Source: Terebella lapidaria (Eukaryota > Annelida > Polychaeta > Terebellida > Terebellidae). From it: 64,000 nucleotides of DNA. Below are positions 1-11,168 of the stretch, one piece after another. The DNA is taken from the NCBI GenBank assembly GCA_949152475.1, contig OX424567.1, positions 23,647,402 to 23,711,401 of the forward strand, given 5' to 3'. The notes beneath the pieces were generated by a model, which saw only the letters and a program-made list of their open reading frames with translations, did not search any database and was not told the DNA's origin. The stretch's first letter is position 1. The number at the start of each line of letters is the position of its first letter. The position numbers and the translations under genes were made by a program.

Positions 1-1656
1 ATGCGTTAAGGGGTCTTTTATTTCGTGTACTAATTCTTTAACAAGCTTAGACGATAAACTGTCCGGGCCTTGAGTAGATTTAGGTTTCAATTGGAGAACT
101 GCTGATATTACATTATAAGGAGTGACCGGTTCAAGAAAAAATGTTGAAGGTTCAGGTTCATTCATATAGTCCATGGGATTAGCTGGTGAGTCTTTAATTT
201 TAGAGTTTAGCTCAATTGCGATGTTGGTGAAATATGAGTTAAAACAGTCAGCTATTATTGGTTTGTCTGATACCAAGTTGTCATCGATTTTAAAGTTATC
301 GGGTAATTTATTTTTCATAGGTTTGTTTTGCATTGCTTCATTGAGTATTTTCCATGCTTCTTTCAGGTTGTTTTTATGGCTTTGTAAAGATTCAACAAAG
401 TAGGATCGCTTCGTTTTTCTTGATAGTTTATTATATAGTCTGCAATATGTTTTGTATTTATTAATGTTAGATATAGTGGGCTTACGCAATTTTAGTTTAT
501 ACAATTTAATTTTGGTAATAGATGACACAAGTAGGCCTTTGGTCATCCACGGCTCATGTTTTATTTTCCGACTTGTGGACTTAACTAGTTTCGTTGGAAA
601 ACAAGTGTCATAACCTAGTTGAAATATTGTCATAAATTCGTTATATGCTCGTTCGGGACAAGAGACACCATATACACCCGAGAAATCTGCGTTTCCCAAG
701 AACTGTCTGAATAATTGTATCTTATTTGCACTAAATGACCTGACACTTTTGTATTGACATTCTACTGGGTTGGATTCTTTACTTCCTATCGAGCAGAATG
801 TAGCGAAGTGATCAGAAATATCTGTAATTAAAATACCTGTAGACACAGTGTCAAGCCTAGCATTCGTGTAGATATGGTCAATTAAAGTAGCAGAGTATTC
901 AGTTATCCTTGTTGGTTTTGTTATTAAGGGAACTAGTCCATTCGATATCATGCATTCCAGAAAGTTATTGGTATTTTTATGCGAGTTGTACTTAAGTAAA
1001 TCGATATTAAAGTCGCCCATCAGGCACATCGTATAGTTATTGGAATTAAGATTTTCAATAATATTATTTAGTTCAATACTGAAAGTATCTATGGATGCTT
1101 TAGGGGGGGTGTTTGGTCTATATATGATTCCATATAAAATGGGTTTGGTGCTAGTGTATTTCACTTCAATAAAGAGTGTTTCAATTACATGTGGTTGGAA
1201 TATGGATAAATCATGTCGTACTGTAAAGTTAATCTTATTATCAATGAAGAAACCAACACCACCGCGGTTGTCATCCCCATCTGGCCTGTTCTTAAAAACA
1301 AATTCATGATACCCCGGAAGATGGAAACTATTGCGTACCTGGAATATCTCTGTGAGACCTATTATGTCAAAATGGTAATTATTTTCTTGTGTGGTTGATA
1401 GAAGTTCTTTGAAATCATCCCAGTGGGCTGACAAACTGCGACAATTTAGTGACAGAACGGTGTGTGTGGAATTACTTTGAATAGGGGGGAAGGGTAAGTC
1501 GTTTGTGCTGTGATAAGAACATGTAGGAAACTGTAGAATATTATTGTTTTCTTCTGAGATTGATTCATCTTCCGTTACTTTATCGAAATATATGTTTTCT
1601 AAATTATGAAAATTGGAGGTTTCAATCTGGTCCAAGCTGATCCTATCTGCCAACAT
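1..1656 (-). CDS. LINE ORF2-like protein: endonuclease domain and start of reverse transcriptase (runs off the window edge)
   Basis: An uninterrupted minus-strand frame of 552 codons runs from an ATG at 1656 off the left edge. A TGA lies a short way upstream in the same frame. Reading downstream, the first ~80 residues are not recognisable. An apurinic-type endonuclease (exo_endo_phos fold) follows, with the landmarks LSLNCRSL, IIGLTEIF, GGVGFF, GIIYRPN, MGDFNIDLL and ISDHFATF in the right order. A linker ends in KSTQGPDSLSSKLVKE, which matches the first conserved block of LINE reverse transcriptases. The YxDD core must lie outside the window. The order endonuclease then RT is that of CR1/Jockey/L2-type non-LTR retrotransposons. 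No frameshift is seen in this part, so the copy may be young. The exact clade cannot be named from this fragment. Confidence 0.9.
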   Translation of the reverse strand, partial: MLADRISLDQIETSNFHNLENIYFDKVTEDESISEENNNILQFPTCSYHSTNDLPFPPIQSNSTHTVLSLNCRSLSAHWDDFKELLSTTQENNYHFDIIGLTEIFQVRNSFHLPGYHEFVFKNRPDGDDNRGGVGFFIDNKINFTVRHDLSIFQPHVIETLFIEVKYTSTKPILYGIIYRPNTPPKASIDTFSIELNNIIENLNSNNYTMCLMGDFNIDLLKYNSHKNTNNFLECMISNGLVPLITKPTRITEYSATLIDHIYTNARLDTVSTGILITDISDHFATFCSIGSKESNPVECQYKSVRSFSANKIQLFRQFLGNADFSGVYGVSCPERAYNEFMTIFQLGYDTCFPTKLVKSTSRKIKHEPWMTKGLLVSSITKIKLYKLKLRKPTISNINKYKTYCRLYNKLSRKTKRSYFVESLQSHKNNLKEAWKILNEAMQNKPMKNKLPDNFKIDDNLVSDKPIIADCFNSYFTNIAIELNSKIKDSPANPMDYMNEPEPSTFFLEPVTPYNVISAVLQLKPKSTQGPDSLSSKLVKELVHEIKDPLTH

Positions 1657-2364
1657 CACGCCGGTATCCCCGAGCGCACGATGCGCCGACGGTCGTCACG
1701 GTCGGGTCGACACACACGACGGCAGCTCGGCAGACGCACAAGAGACAAGTGGATAAAATGTGGAGCAATGGATATAAGATACAGTAAAACAAGCAGAGTG
1801 ACAAGAGTGGTGAACAGAAATGTGACATATTTACAAGACGATATTTACATAAAGCAATGGATACAGCGTAAGAATTGCTACCGAAGTACAAAACAAATCG
1901 GTGAATTGGGACAGTTGACACGACAAAATATATTACCCTTGTGAGTACGTACGGGCGTACAAGGAATTAAGTGATTCTCAATTCACTAATGTGCTCAAAC
2001 ATTCGGTGATGTGAATGAAAAGGATAATCTCAATCGAATTACTCTAGTGCACTGGACTAAGAAAAAGAGGCCAGCGAACATAAACTCATGTGTTTTTACA
2101 ACAATGGGCTGTCAAAACAAAACAATGTACTTTCAAAACATTGTGCTGTCAAAACAAAACAATGTGCTGTCAAACAGTGATTTGTCATATGATGGAAATA
2201 CTGTAATAATATAGTTGTACTGATTACAGTAAGTAAGACAATATAGTTGACCGAATGAGGTAATAAACATAGTCTCACTAATAAGGTTACAGTTGTTCTA
2301 GCAATTTGACTATATTTCATACTTAACCATGTTTAGAATTTTGGATATAACATTTGCAAATACA
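1657..2364. other. No gene seen; probable LINE 5' leader, then short repeats
   Basis: The first ~250 bases upstream of the LINE start are GC-richer than their surroundings and could be its untranslated leader (inference). Around 2096-2175 a short unit containing GCTGTCAAAACAAAACAATG recurs two to three times. No convincing coding exon is visible. Confidence 0.4.
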
Positions 2365-2655
2365 TGTAGGGGATACAGAATATGCCAGAGCAGTTGATGT
2401 TAATTCTGCAAATTCATATAAGGGATACAGAATATGCCAGAGCTGTTGATATTCATTCTACTAATAGATGTAAGGGATACAGAATATACCAGAGCTGTTG
2501 ATATTCATTCTGCAAATACATATAAGGGATACAGAATATGCCAGAGCTGTTGATGTTCATTCTACTAATACATGTATGGGATACAGAATATGCCAGAGCA
2601 GTTGATATTCATTCTGCAAATACATATAAGGGTTACACAATATGCCAGAGTAGTT
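2365..2655. repeat. Tandem repeat, unit about 52 bp, five to six copies
   Basis: A unit with the core GGGATACAGAATATGCCAGA, then G(C/A)(A/T)GTTGATRTTCATTCT and an A/T-rich spacer, recurs with a period of about 52 bp. Copies differ at a handful of sites (CAGTTG/CTGTTG, CTGCAAAT/CTACTAAT). The last copy decays into the MITE that follows. Confidence 0.85.
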
Positions 2656-2779
2656 GATGTATCATACACTGCGCCTTCCTCTATATTCAATAAGGATTAA
2701 AAAGGTGATAGACGGATTAAATGGCATTCATTTAGTGGACGAGTAGTATTAAGGCGCAGTGTATGATACTTGGGCCGTG
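2656..2779 (-). mobile_element. Short MITE, same family as the cluster at 48.5-49.0 kb
   Basis: The stretch begins GTATCATACACTGCGCCTT and ends AAGGCGCAGTGTATGATAC followed by TTGGGCCG, so the ends are inverted repeats. The interior (TCTATATTCAATAAGGATTA, GACGGATTAAATG, GGACGAGTAGTATTAA) is the reverse complement of three copies at 48514-48969. The left end lacks the outermost CGGCCCAA seen in those copies, so this copy is slightly truncated or diverged there. Confidence 0.8.
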
Positions 2780-3111
2780 CGACGGACTGGCCGTCTTGCC
2801 TAACAAAATTGGTTGTCTATTTCTCAGAGCCAGCGTCGACACCACGCGGCCACGAACGCGCATTTGAGGCAGTTCACGTTCCAGCCCTAATGTTGGGCGA
2901 CGAGGACGGTGACGGACTGGTGAATCGTCTTCCTGCTTGGCAGAACGAGACATCCAATCGCCTGAAAGTGGATTTAGATGCTGAATATCTAGAACAGGCC
3001 TCGACAAGTCTGAAGAACAGGGCAACCATCGCTCGAAAAGATGCCCAACGACGCCGGCGCGCATCCTTGGCCGCATGGATAAATTGTCAAAAGTTATCTT
3101 TTCATATTTGA
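2780..3111 (+). CDS. Possible coding remnant, unrecognised
   Basis: A GC-rich block inside AT-rich DNA is open on both strands: about 110 codons on plus and about 140 on minus (2732-3160). The plus reading gives a charged, helix-like stretch (NRLPAWQNETSNRLKVD, then KDAQRRRRASLAAWI). No family is recognised on either strand. The plus ORF begins inside the end of the neighbouring MITE, so its start is not credible as a gene start. It could be an exon of an unknown gene or a decayed retro-copy. The local base composition is the main reason to list it. Confidence 0.2.
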
Positions 3112-3119
3112 CTTCTAGT

Positions 3120-4520
3120 AATATAATGTTGGCTGACATTGGACTACGGCTTCTGGCCAAATATAAGAAAACGCCATGTCATATTACTTCCTCAGATATT
3201 TCTGTATCCAAATTAGAGACAAATGTTTTCAGGGGTCTATGATACACGTGAAAATAAATGTTTACAGCCCGATCGGAGTTATCATGTTTTCGCGAATGTA
3301 TGTGATGATGGTCTGCACTCAAAATAACAAAAGTTAACATTTCCAAAAGATGTTACACATATACGTGAGCAGAGATATGATTTGAACGGATCCAGTTCCA
3401 CATTTGATTAAATGCAATTATAACACGAATCAGCCTTTTTGCACGTTTCTACATAATCTCAGGTCATCGGTCAAAACATATTCACTCCATTACAAATTCC
3501 AAAAGATGAAATTTCCAAATACAATGAAGTATTTCAGTTAAAGGGAGTGTGATCTGAGCAGGCCTGGTTGTGCATTTTATTCAACACAATGTGGAAATGA
3601 ACTGAAATTTATACATATTTACATATAATATCAGGTCATACCTTCAAACATGTTGATACCTTTACGAATACCAAGATATCATATTTCCAAACAGATTGAC
3701 CTCTTTACAAAAATGGAAAGGCGACAAAGTGGTATATAGTGGTGCATGTAAATGGAAGAAAGGGTCACATATTCTTATAAAATTAATACATTTGCAAATA
3801 ATAAAAGGTAACATTGCCAAGTAAAGGGATGCATTGACGTGATTGGAAATGTGATATGAACATATCTGGTTACACATTTACATCAATAAAATGATGACCT
3901 GAACTGATCGATTTGCACCTTTACATAAACTATCAGGTCATACATTCAAACATGCCAGTACCATTCCAAATGCCAAAAAGACAGTATTTCCAAAATGAAT
4001 AGATACCTTTACGTGAATGGATATATCATCTTGTCATATCTAGTATATACCTTTACAATTGCCCACATATCATCTTTCAACCGTTTTGTACATTTACGTT
4101 AGCGAAAATATGACCTGAAGTTGTCATTAATGATCAACTCTTGTATCCATCCTTGTATAATTGTAAATTTAATACGAATGCAATGTGACCTTGTAATAAA
4201 ATAACATCACCTTTCCATATATATGCAGTAACCACCAATACATTTACATATCATTACAAGACCTCGTTGTACATATCCATCGGCTTTACATACACATCGC
4301 CATCACCTTTCCATAGGCCTATATAAAAGGTCACATCTGCGGACCTTGTATGGATTTTGTAAATTGTGCCATTACTATCTGGGATGAACTTGTAAATACA
4401 ACCTTGACTACCTTTGCGTTTTCTTGTTCAGGGAATTGTAAATGTTTTTAAAGGCGATGTAAATGCTGCCATTCGTATACCTTTCCCGAATGTAAATACA
4501 TTGTAAAGATGATTTTTCAC
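3120..4520. other. AT-rich stretch with loosely recurring words, no gene
   Basis: No ORF or splice pattern stands out. Words such as CCTTTACA, TTTACAT, GTAAAT, ATTTCCAAA and ATATCA recur every few tens of bases in both orientations. Examples are near 3660, 3700, 3950, 4000, 4050, 4200, 4310 and 4440. The periodicity is too loose to call a satellite. It may be an old, highly diverged tandem array. Confidence 0.4.
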
Positions 4521-6233
4521 GCAGTGCTGCAGGAACAGACTAGTAGCCGGGTGGATGTCCACGTCCAATCCATTTTATCGCATCTAAGCAGTCGTCCTCG
4601 AGTCAAGAACATCCATGTGTCTGAGGCATGACGTCGCTATTACATCGATCTTGCATTAACAAAAAAAACCCCATCAGACTCAATATCAATATTTGTTGTT
4701 GAAGAGTTGAAGACCATTTGTGGGAGATTTGAAGCATGTGCTACCATGGAAAAGGAAATTTAATGTGAGGGGGGGGGGGAAAGGAATTGTGTGTGTAGAT
4801 GGCTTTATGTGTTTGTGTTAATTTGATTGTGAACATAAATAAATATCTTTGCCATATCAGATTGCAGTAGATTATGAGTGTGATTATAATCATACAATAT
4901 ATAAATTGATTGCGTTTGATTACATACAAGTTAATGCAGTGCCATTAATCAATATTATGACAGACTCAATATTTATTGTAACATTTCATATTGTTATATT
5001 ATGATCAATATAAAATCTGTTGTTGTCATTCATTTTAGATATTTTGTATTTTTGTAGCTTTTATTATCTTTATTTCACCTTCAATTAATATAACATCATT
5101 TATTTAATTTTCTTATATTCTTGTTTTATCTTTTAGCATACCTGTCCTGTCCTTTTTCCCTCTAAATCACTGACCTATAGTCAATTTATTATTGTCCTAT
5201 TATTGACAATGAATGTAACAGTCATCATATATTGCTTTTTCCAATTATTTTATGAAATACGTTTCATAAGCCTTACATTTTTGTTTGCATTTTAATTTTT
5301 TTTTTCCCCAAAATTTGAAGTGTGTACCGTCTCCTCTCTTACCTCTCATAACATCACTCATCTTATATATCTTAATTTATGTTTTCATTTTATTAATTTC
5401 ATTTTCCTACTTATCCTAAGAACATCACTCATCTTATTCATTTACATTTCTTTCAGTTTCAAATTTTAACATGCGTGCCGTCTCTTCTTCCTTGATAACA
5501 TCACTTTTCTTCACAGATGAAGTCAGTATGTTAGATTTCCACTCTGGACACTGGCAAAGAATCAGCTGTATTCCTTCCATTGATAAATAAAATCAATGTG
5601 TACCTGTTAACACTTCGTACATGTGTCATTTGTGACAATTCCAACAATATATATATTTGATATTTACATACTTCAAGCAACTTGATACATGACATGCTTT
5701 ATAAATAAATATTATGATTATGTTATACACAAGAGGAAAAAAGAATATATAGATGTAATGCTATAATTTGTTAATATAAACATTGTATTTATACAATCAT
5801 ATGTGATTTTCGTCCAGTATTGGTATTGATACTCCTTCAATGAATATTTGATGTGTTGAATCTATTTATTGACAATGAAATTGATGAATTAAATTTGATG
5901 ATTTTGCATTTAATTAAGTTCCATTTTTATCATGTAATTTTTTTTATTAAACTGTTTTCAAACAATATGTTTTGTGTATATGACAAATAAAAAGATGTCT
6001 GCAATGTTTGACAGATGTTGACAGCTTGTAGCAATTTTTTATTGATGCCATTACCAGATTCAAAAGTATCTTGAAGCAAAATTAGTACATATGTAAAACA
6101 TTGATTATTTGAGAAACAATTTCATATACAATGAATTTTGATGACACAATTATAGGAAAAAGAATTTAACATAATGCATTAAGATTTCTGATACATGATT
6201 TACACATCCATAATGATAATAAGCTCAAAAACA
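4521..6233. other. No gene recognised
   Basis: AT-rich sequence with homopolymer runs (a G9 near 4770, T9 near 5295, T10 near 5935) and scattered stops in all frames. Nothing resembling a coding exon, RNA gene or structured repeat was found. Confidence 0.5.
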
Positions 6234-6395
6234 TATATAGAGGATCTTAAATGAGTGCCCATTTGATATCAAATTTATTAAACGAGCCAAAGAACTTTTG
6301 CTTTTTGCGAGCCTTGGCGAGCAAAAATAAAAGTTCTTGGCGAGTTTAATAAATTTGATATCAAATGGGCACGAATTTGAGATTCTATTTATCAC
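6234..6395. repeat. Foldback (long inverted repeat), arms about 57 bp or more
   Basis: GTGCCCATTTGATATCAAAT beginning at 6255 is matched by its reverse complement ending at 6372. The arms continue inward through TTTATTAAAC and AAGAACTTTT to a centre around 6312. They can be extended outward with mismatches to about 6234 and 6395. This is the architecture of a small foldback element, and the transcript would form a long hairpin. Confidence 0.9.
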
Positions 6396-7279
6396 ATGAA
6401 ACGTCCATTGGCCATTTAACTGCATTTTTACCGAATTTACATTGGATTTTGCAGTCGTTTTGCACTTGATTTGGCTCCGTGCAAGGCCATGTATTTACGT
6501 TATTTTACCATGGTTACGTTACGCAATATTACACGTGTTAAATATGAAATTTATGCAATGGGTTTATGCCACAGGAAAACAGCATTGCATGTGATAAATA
6601 TACAAGTCGCATACAGATGTTTTCTTTAGAACGTAATGGATGATTGAGGAAACTAACCGATTACAATGTCAGCTGGTATTATGTGCCATAAATGGGCACA
6701 TTATGATATATGATCATAATGTAAAAAACGGAAAAGAATCACGTAGATTACGTTAAGCGTTATGATATAGTATGATTTACACAATCATAGTGATCCCATG
6801 CACAAAACCATATACATACAAGTCGCATACATTTATTTTCATTAGAACTTACCTGATGAACGAGGCAAATAATAACATAAATCTGTTGAAATACTAGCTG
6901 AAACATATGTGCTTGAAATGGGCAGGTTATGATATATAAATGCATGATCATAATGTAAACAACGGGATACTGAAACTAAGGGGCCCGGAATATGGTGTGC
7001 TACAAGTGTTTTTTAATGACATTATTTACACTCATATATTGTAAACTACAAATGTTGATATTCATAATCAATTACCCGAACAATTATCAACACCCAGTTA
7101 ATGCTATGAGACGAAGGTATAGATAGCGTACATTATGATACGAGTTACACATTCATAATGCAACCAATGAATGACTATATAACTAGTAATTAATGCAGCC
7201 ATAACTAACAAGAATATATTTACCCATTCTACGAATTAAGAACAAGATTTAGTTTTTACAATATTAAGTTTGTTAATAG
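6396..7279. other. No gene recognised
   Basis: AT-rich sequence in which segments such as CATACA and ATGATCATAATGTAAA recur (near 6600-6720 and 6820-6955). This suggests a diverged duplication of about 230 bp: ACAAGTCGCATACA at 6602 and 6818, and TATGATATAT...GATCATAATGTAAA at 6702 and 6929. No coding signal. Confidence 0.45.
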
Positions 7280-7876
7280 CTCTTCAGCGGAGTCCGTCCC
7301 ACATTTCGGGCCGCTCTTCAGCGGAGTCCGTCCCACCTTTCGGGCCGCTCTTTAGCGGAGTCCGTCCCACTTTTTGGGCCGCTCTTTAGCGGAGTCCGTC
7401 CCACTTTTCGGGCCGCTCTTCAGCGGAGTGCGTCCCACCTTTCGGGCCGCTCTTTAGCGGAGTCCGTCCCATCTTTCGGACCGCTCTTTAGCGGAGTCCG
7501 TCCCACCTTTCGGGCCGCTGTTCAGCGGAGTCCGTCCCACATTTCGGGCCGCTCTTCAGCGGAGTCCGTCCCACCTTTCGGGCCGCTCTTTAGCGGAGTC
7601 CGTCCCACCTTTCGGGCCGCTCTTTAGCGGAGTCCGTCCCACCTTTCGGGCCGCTCTTTAGCGGAGTCCGTCCCACCTTTCGGACCGCTCTTTAGCGGAG
7701 TCCGTCCCACCTTTCGGACCGCTCTTTAGCGGAGTCCGTCCCACCTTTCGGGCCGCTCTTTAGCGGAGTCCGTCCCACTTTTCGGGCCGCTCTTCAGCGG
7801 AGTCCGTCCCACCTTTCGGGCCGCTCTTTAGCGGAGTCCGTCCCACCTTTCGGGCCGCTCTTCAGCGGAGTCCGTC
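7280..7876. repeat. 34-bp satellite, about 17.5 copies, each with a small hairpin
   Basis: The unit is CTCTTCAGCGGAGTCCGTCC followed by CACATTTCGGGCCG, 34 bp. It repeats head to tail from 7280 to 7876 with no length change. Variation is confined mainly to CTTC/CTTT in the loop, to the base after CCCA, and to CGGGCCG/CGGACCG. Across the junction each unit holds CCGCT-CTTT-AGCGG, a 5-bp stem with a 4-base loop whose stem is conserved while the loop varies. The block is GC-rich inside AT-rich DNA and has sharp edges. Confidence 0.97.
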
Positions 7877-8610
7877 ATGTCTTATTTTCGATATTTATAA
7901 AGGCATAATAGTAATGCAGTTACTGTAAATTAGTGTCTTGATATTAACTATTATAATCAGTGATAATCTGATTCAATGATTTCCATGCAGTCATTTTGCC
8001 ATTTATTGATGTGTTTGCTGTATATAGTTCCTTTTATCCATACACCATAACTGTAAAATATTGCAAAGCATTTTATTGATGACATGTATATTTTATTGTG
8101 CCATAAGTATTAATTATAGGTTCAATATTCAAATCTCATACAAATCAAACTGGATATATATATGTGATATATAATGCAGGAACTCATCTCAAGGTTACAT
8201 GTACATGAAAAATGTTATGATATAAATATCCATTATTAAGCCTCAAATTAGTTTTATTCTGACTCAAAATTCCGTTGCAGCATACCAAGATAAACTACTC
8301 ATTCATTGATGTTTGCACATACAAAGTCATTTAAAGATCAAAATCAATTTCACCAAAAAAGGAGCCACCATTAGGTTGTAAATGCCCATACATTGCATGC
8401 CTGAAAATAAAGAATTGAAGCTCCATGTACCAGTTATTTTCAGCATTTGAAGATATACATATTTATGGTAATATGTGACCTAACCAAATGATATTCAAAA
8501 TCATCACATATCAAGTTTAAAGTCACTGAAAGATATGCCTCAAATGAATTTCTATGAGCTCACAAAACAATCCTAACCTCTGTATACATTGGTTTTGTGT
8601 ATATGAAAAA
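7877..8610. other. No gene recognised
   Basis: AT-rich intergenic DNA between the satellite and the first family A element. No ORF, splice pattern or repeat of note. Confidence 0.5.
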
Positions 8611-9267
8611 TTAACCAAATGGTTAAGATAGGTTACCGGACAATTTTGGTTTCAAGTATGGCAGGTGACATATGACTTTGAGATTTACTAATCAAGGTCA
8701 TCTTTGTGAACTGCAATGTCTCAATGGGGTTCCTGTTTGCCACCAGGATCGACACCATGTAATTCGGGTATAGATAAATCATAGAAACAGTCTACTATGC
8801 CAAAGACATACAGAAGCGTCATAATGGTAAATTAAATTTTGTCATGTTTGTTTTTGCATAATGCAGACAATGAACATGACGGTTTTTGTACTTCTTGGGC
8901 ATAATAGACTGTTTTAGAGCCCCAAAAGCACATGGCATCAGCAGGTACCCCATTATGTGTGCTGCATATGACTTTATATATGTTTATATTACAAACATAC
9001 TATTATAACCTCTATCAACAAGTAATTTGTCTGTATAGGCCAATTTACACATGTCAGATCATGCAAGAATTTGAAATTTGGCATTCAAGGTCATTTAAGT
9101 TCAAAATCAAGGTCACCGAAAGATGTGCCATATATACATGAATTTTCCGAAATATTGGACCGTAAACTTTAAAGATAAAAATGTGGACTGACGACGACGA
9201 CGTCGACGAATGGACGCCAGACGCAACGCCATGGCAATAGGTTACCGGACCATAGGTTCGGTAACCT
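8611..9267 (-). mobile_element. Helentron-type non-autonomous element, family A
   Basis: In the minus direction the copy opens with a palindromic head (AGGTTACCG...CCTATGGTCCGGTAACC, 9238-9267) and a CGTC-rich microsatellite-like stretch (about 9185-9230). It ends with the subterminal CCGGTAACCT followed by the palindrome TTAACCATTTGGTTAA (8611-8626). This arrangement (inverted repeat terminal at one end, subterminal at the other, palindromes beside both, microsatellite inside) is that described for Helentrons/Helitron2 and their HINE derivatives. There is no coding capacity. The family assignment is inference from structure. Confidence 0.75.
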
Positions 9268-9273
9268 AAAAAA

Positions 9274-9700
9274 TTAGCCCAAGGGCTAAGATAGGTTAGC
9301 GAACAATATATTTCATATAGTACATATTTTGTCCCATGTCTTGGAAATAAGGTCAATTGTCAAATTCAAGGTCATGAAATTAATGAACATACCAGTATAT
9401 ATAATTCCATATGTGTTCATAATTAATTCCCAAGCTATAAAGCTGATAATAAGCACAATATCAGCCAATTTATGGTTTGACCTTGAAAATGATTTCAAAG
9501 GTCAAGTTCGTTATAAACACCTTGGTGATATATGAAGCTCCATGCAAAGTATCACAGTCATTGCCATTATACTTTTGAGTTATCATGTGTGAAAATTTGG
9601 CAAAGTTATATTGAGGAAAACTGAAGTTATTGTGCGGAAACCAAAAAGTGAAAAAAAGAAGGAACATGATAATGAAACAAATTTTTTTTCGACAAAACCT
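9274..9700 (-). mobile_element. Family A Helentron-type element, truncated
   Basis: A second element abuts the first. Its palindromic 3' end TTAGCCCAAGGGCTAA lies at 9274-9289, followed by a slightly mutated AGGTTAGCGAACAAT. The interior carries AAGGTCA half-sites. The palindromic head is missing; similarity fades around 9700, just past the P2X7-domain gene's last exon. Confidence 0.6.
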
Positions 9701-9774
9701 GAATGAATTTATGCTGAAATGTCTTAATTTTCATACATTGAAGCGTTGCATATATATTGTATGCCCGAAATATT

Positions 9775-10278
9775 TTACTCTAAACGGGATACTTTGAATC
9801 CTGTATAAATATTGTCTGCAGACGGATATCTACGTCTAATCGCGCAAACAACACAGCTAGGGATGACAACTCTGTTGCCACTCCCCAGATGGCCGAAACG
9901 CCATAGCACAAATTGCCTATATGCAGTGTGTCGAAATATGTCATTGGTGGGCTGCACATTGTAGGCAAACAGGTCGTTTGAGTGTCTTATAGCCACCAAT
10001 AACACATTTCGACGCAACACAACATCGTTTATTTCATGTCCAGCTGTTTCTAACAGGCACTGCCCGTTTCTCCTCCTACAGCACAGTTGCTCCTCTGGCA
10101 GCGGCATCGCCTGGCACCGTCCGCAATGGCACCAATCCAGGGGTGGTTCGTCATCTGGTGCTGGTGGTGGTGGTCCTGGCTCACCCTCGTCCCCAGACAG
10201 GAGCGCCTCTAGGTCAGGATGCAGAGCCAGAGCTGTCTGCAGGAGTTCCACAAGATCGTCTACACTACGGTTCTTCAA
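9775..10278 (-). CDS. Last exon of a P2X7-like C-terminal domain gene
   Basis: The exon starts after a clear acceptor (TTATTCCTAG at 10279 and above), in phase 0, and has no ATG, so it depends on upstream exons. Residues ~8-50 are acidic and proline-rich (LVELLQTALALHPDLEALL, then GPPPPAPDDEPP). The remainder matches the zinc-binding cytoplasmic domain at the C-terminus of vertebrate P2X7 receptors: WCHCGRCQAMP, EEQLCCRR, a further Cys, RHTAYRQFVLWRFGHLG, VIPSCVVCAIRRRYP, YTGF. In many aquatic invertebrates this domain occurs without the ion channel. It has no transmembrane segment here, so a soluble protein is expected. The domain itself is intact to the stop at 9775. Upstream exons are listed separately. 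No polyadenylation signal was obvious. Confidence 0.85.
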   Translation of the reverse strand: MKNRSVDDLVELLQTALALHPDLEALLSGDEGEPGPPPPAPDDEPPLDWCHCGRCQAMPLPEEQLCCRRRNGQCLLETAGHEINDVVLRRNVLLVAIRHSNDLFAYNVQPTNDIFRHTAYRQFVLWRFGHLGSGNRVVIPSCVVCAIRRRYPSADNIYTGFKVSRLE

Positions 10279-10475
10279 CTAGGAATAAATAGGAAAAAAA
10301 CAACAATAATTATTTTGTGTGATAAATGTCAATGTATTCAATTATTATTTCTTTCAACTTGAGTTACGTTTGACTGACAATTTTTGTCTCCTAGGTCTAT
10401 TTTCAAGCGGCCCATGATTATCTCATAATAAAAAATATAGACTGTTTTGAATCATGTACAAGTTATGATTTATAC

Positions 10476-11168
10476 CTGTGTACTTATAGAAGTTGTAGTG
10501 TTTGTGGTGGTCAAAACAGGTTTTGCAGTTGTTGGTGGATGACTTGGGGCTTTTCTGCGGGTTGAACGCTAAATGAAACAAATCTTTACATACTTAACGA
10601 GATTTCATAGGGGTAATTCATTCAAATTCATGTAATTAATTATCTTGTGAATAATTGAAGGTAACATTTTGGAGACTTTTCGAATAAGTTCGTATTTGAC
10701 AAAAATGTTATGTCAGATTTGCATACATGTATATATTCTGTATACAAGCTAATTATTGTATATTTAACACATAAGAATATTTGAGTTATGATTCAACAGT
10801 AAGTAAGTTGGACACCTACCGCTCTCGATGCCACTATTTCTTTTGTTGGGGTAACCACCTGTAAATAAACGATACAGTGCACATTTCATGTAACCATGTG
10901 TTCATGTGGTCATGCGTAAATTTTATATAAGGCCATTAGTAATTTTATTTCTCTGCTGATATCTTATGACTGCATTGCAGACAATATAATTATGAAACAC
11001 GAAAATGTGTAAATAAATATTTTATTGTACATTTACCTATCTTGAAGTGTCTGAACGTATCTCCTCCGCTGCTGACTGAATAGAGTTGTTAAGTTCATCA
11101 GTTCTAGGAACAACTAGCGCTGTGAAAGTAACGTCATTCACGTCCTCCACAAATGCTACCATCAATGA
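10476..11168 (-). CDS. Internal exons 2-4 of the P2X7-like-domain gene
   Basis: Three candidate exons lie between good splice signals, and all keep phase 0. Exon 4 (10568-10476, 93 nt) is Thr/Pro-rich: RKAPSHPPTTAKPVLTTTNT. Exon 3 (10858-10820, 39 nt) reads VVTPTKEIVASRA. Exon 2 (11168-11037, 132 nt) reads MVAFVEDVNDVTFTALVVPR and then an acidic stretch, but its last codon before the GTAAAT donor is TAG. Either exon 2 is skipped (exons 1 and 3 would still join in phase), or the gene is dead, or the donor is misplaced. Exons 3 and 4 encode a flexible linker before the zinc domain. The splice calls are by eye and untested. Confidence 0.5.

Noticed and set aside
7280-7876. Possible CRISPR array
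   Set aside because: Units are contiguous with no unique spacers, and the context is animal DNA; it is a satellite.
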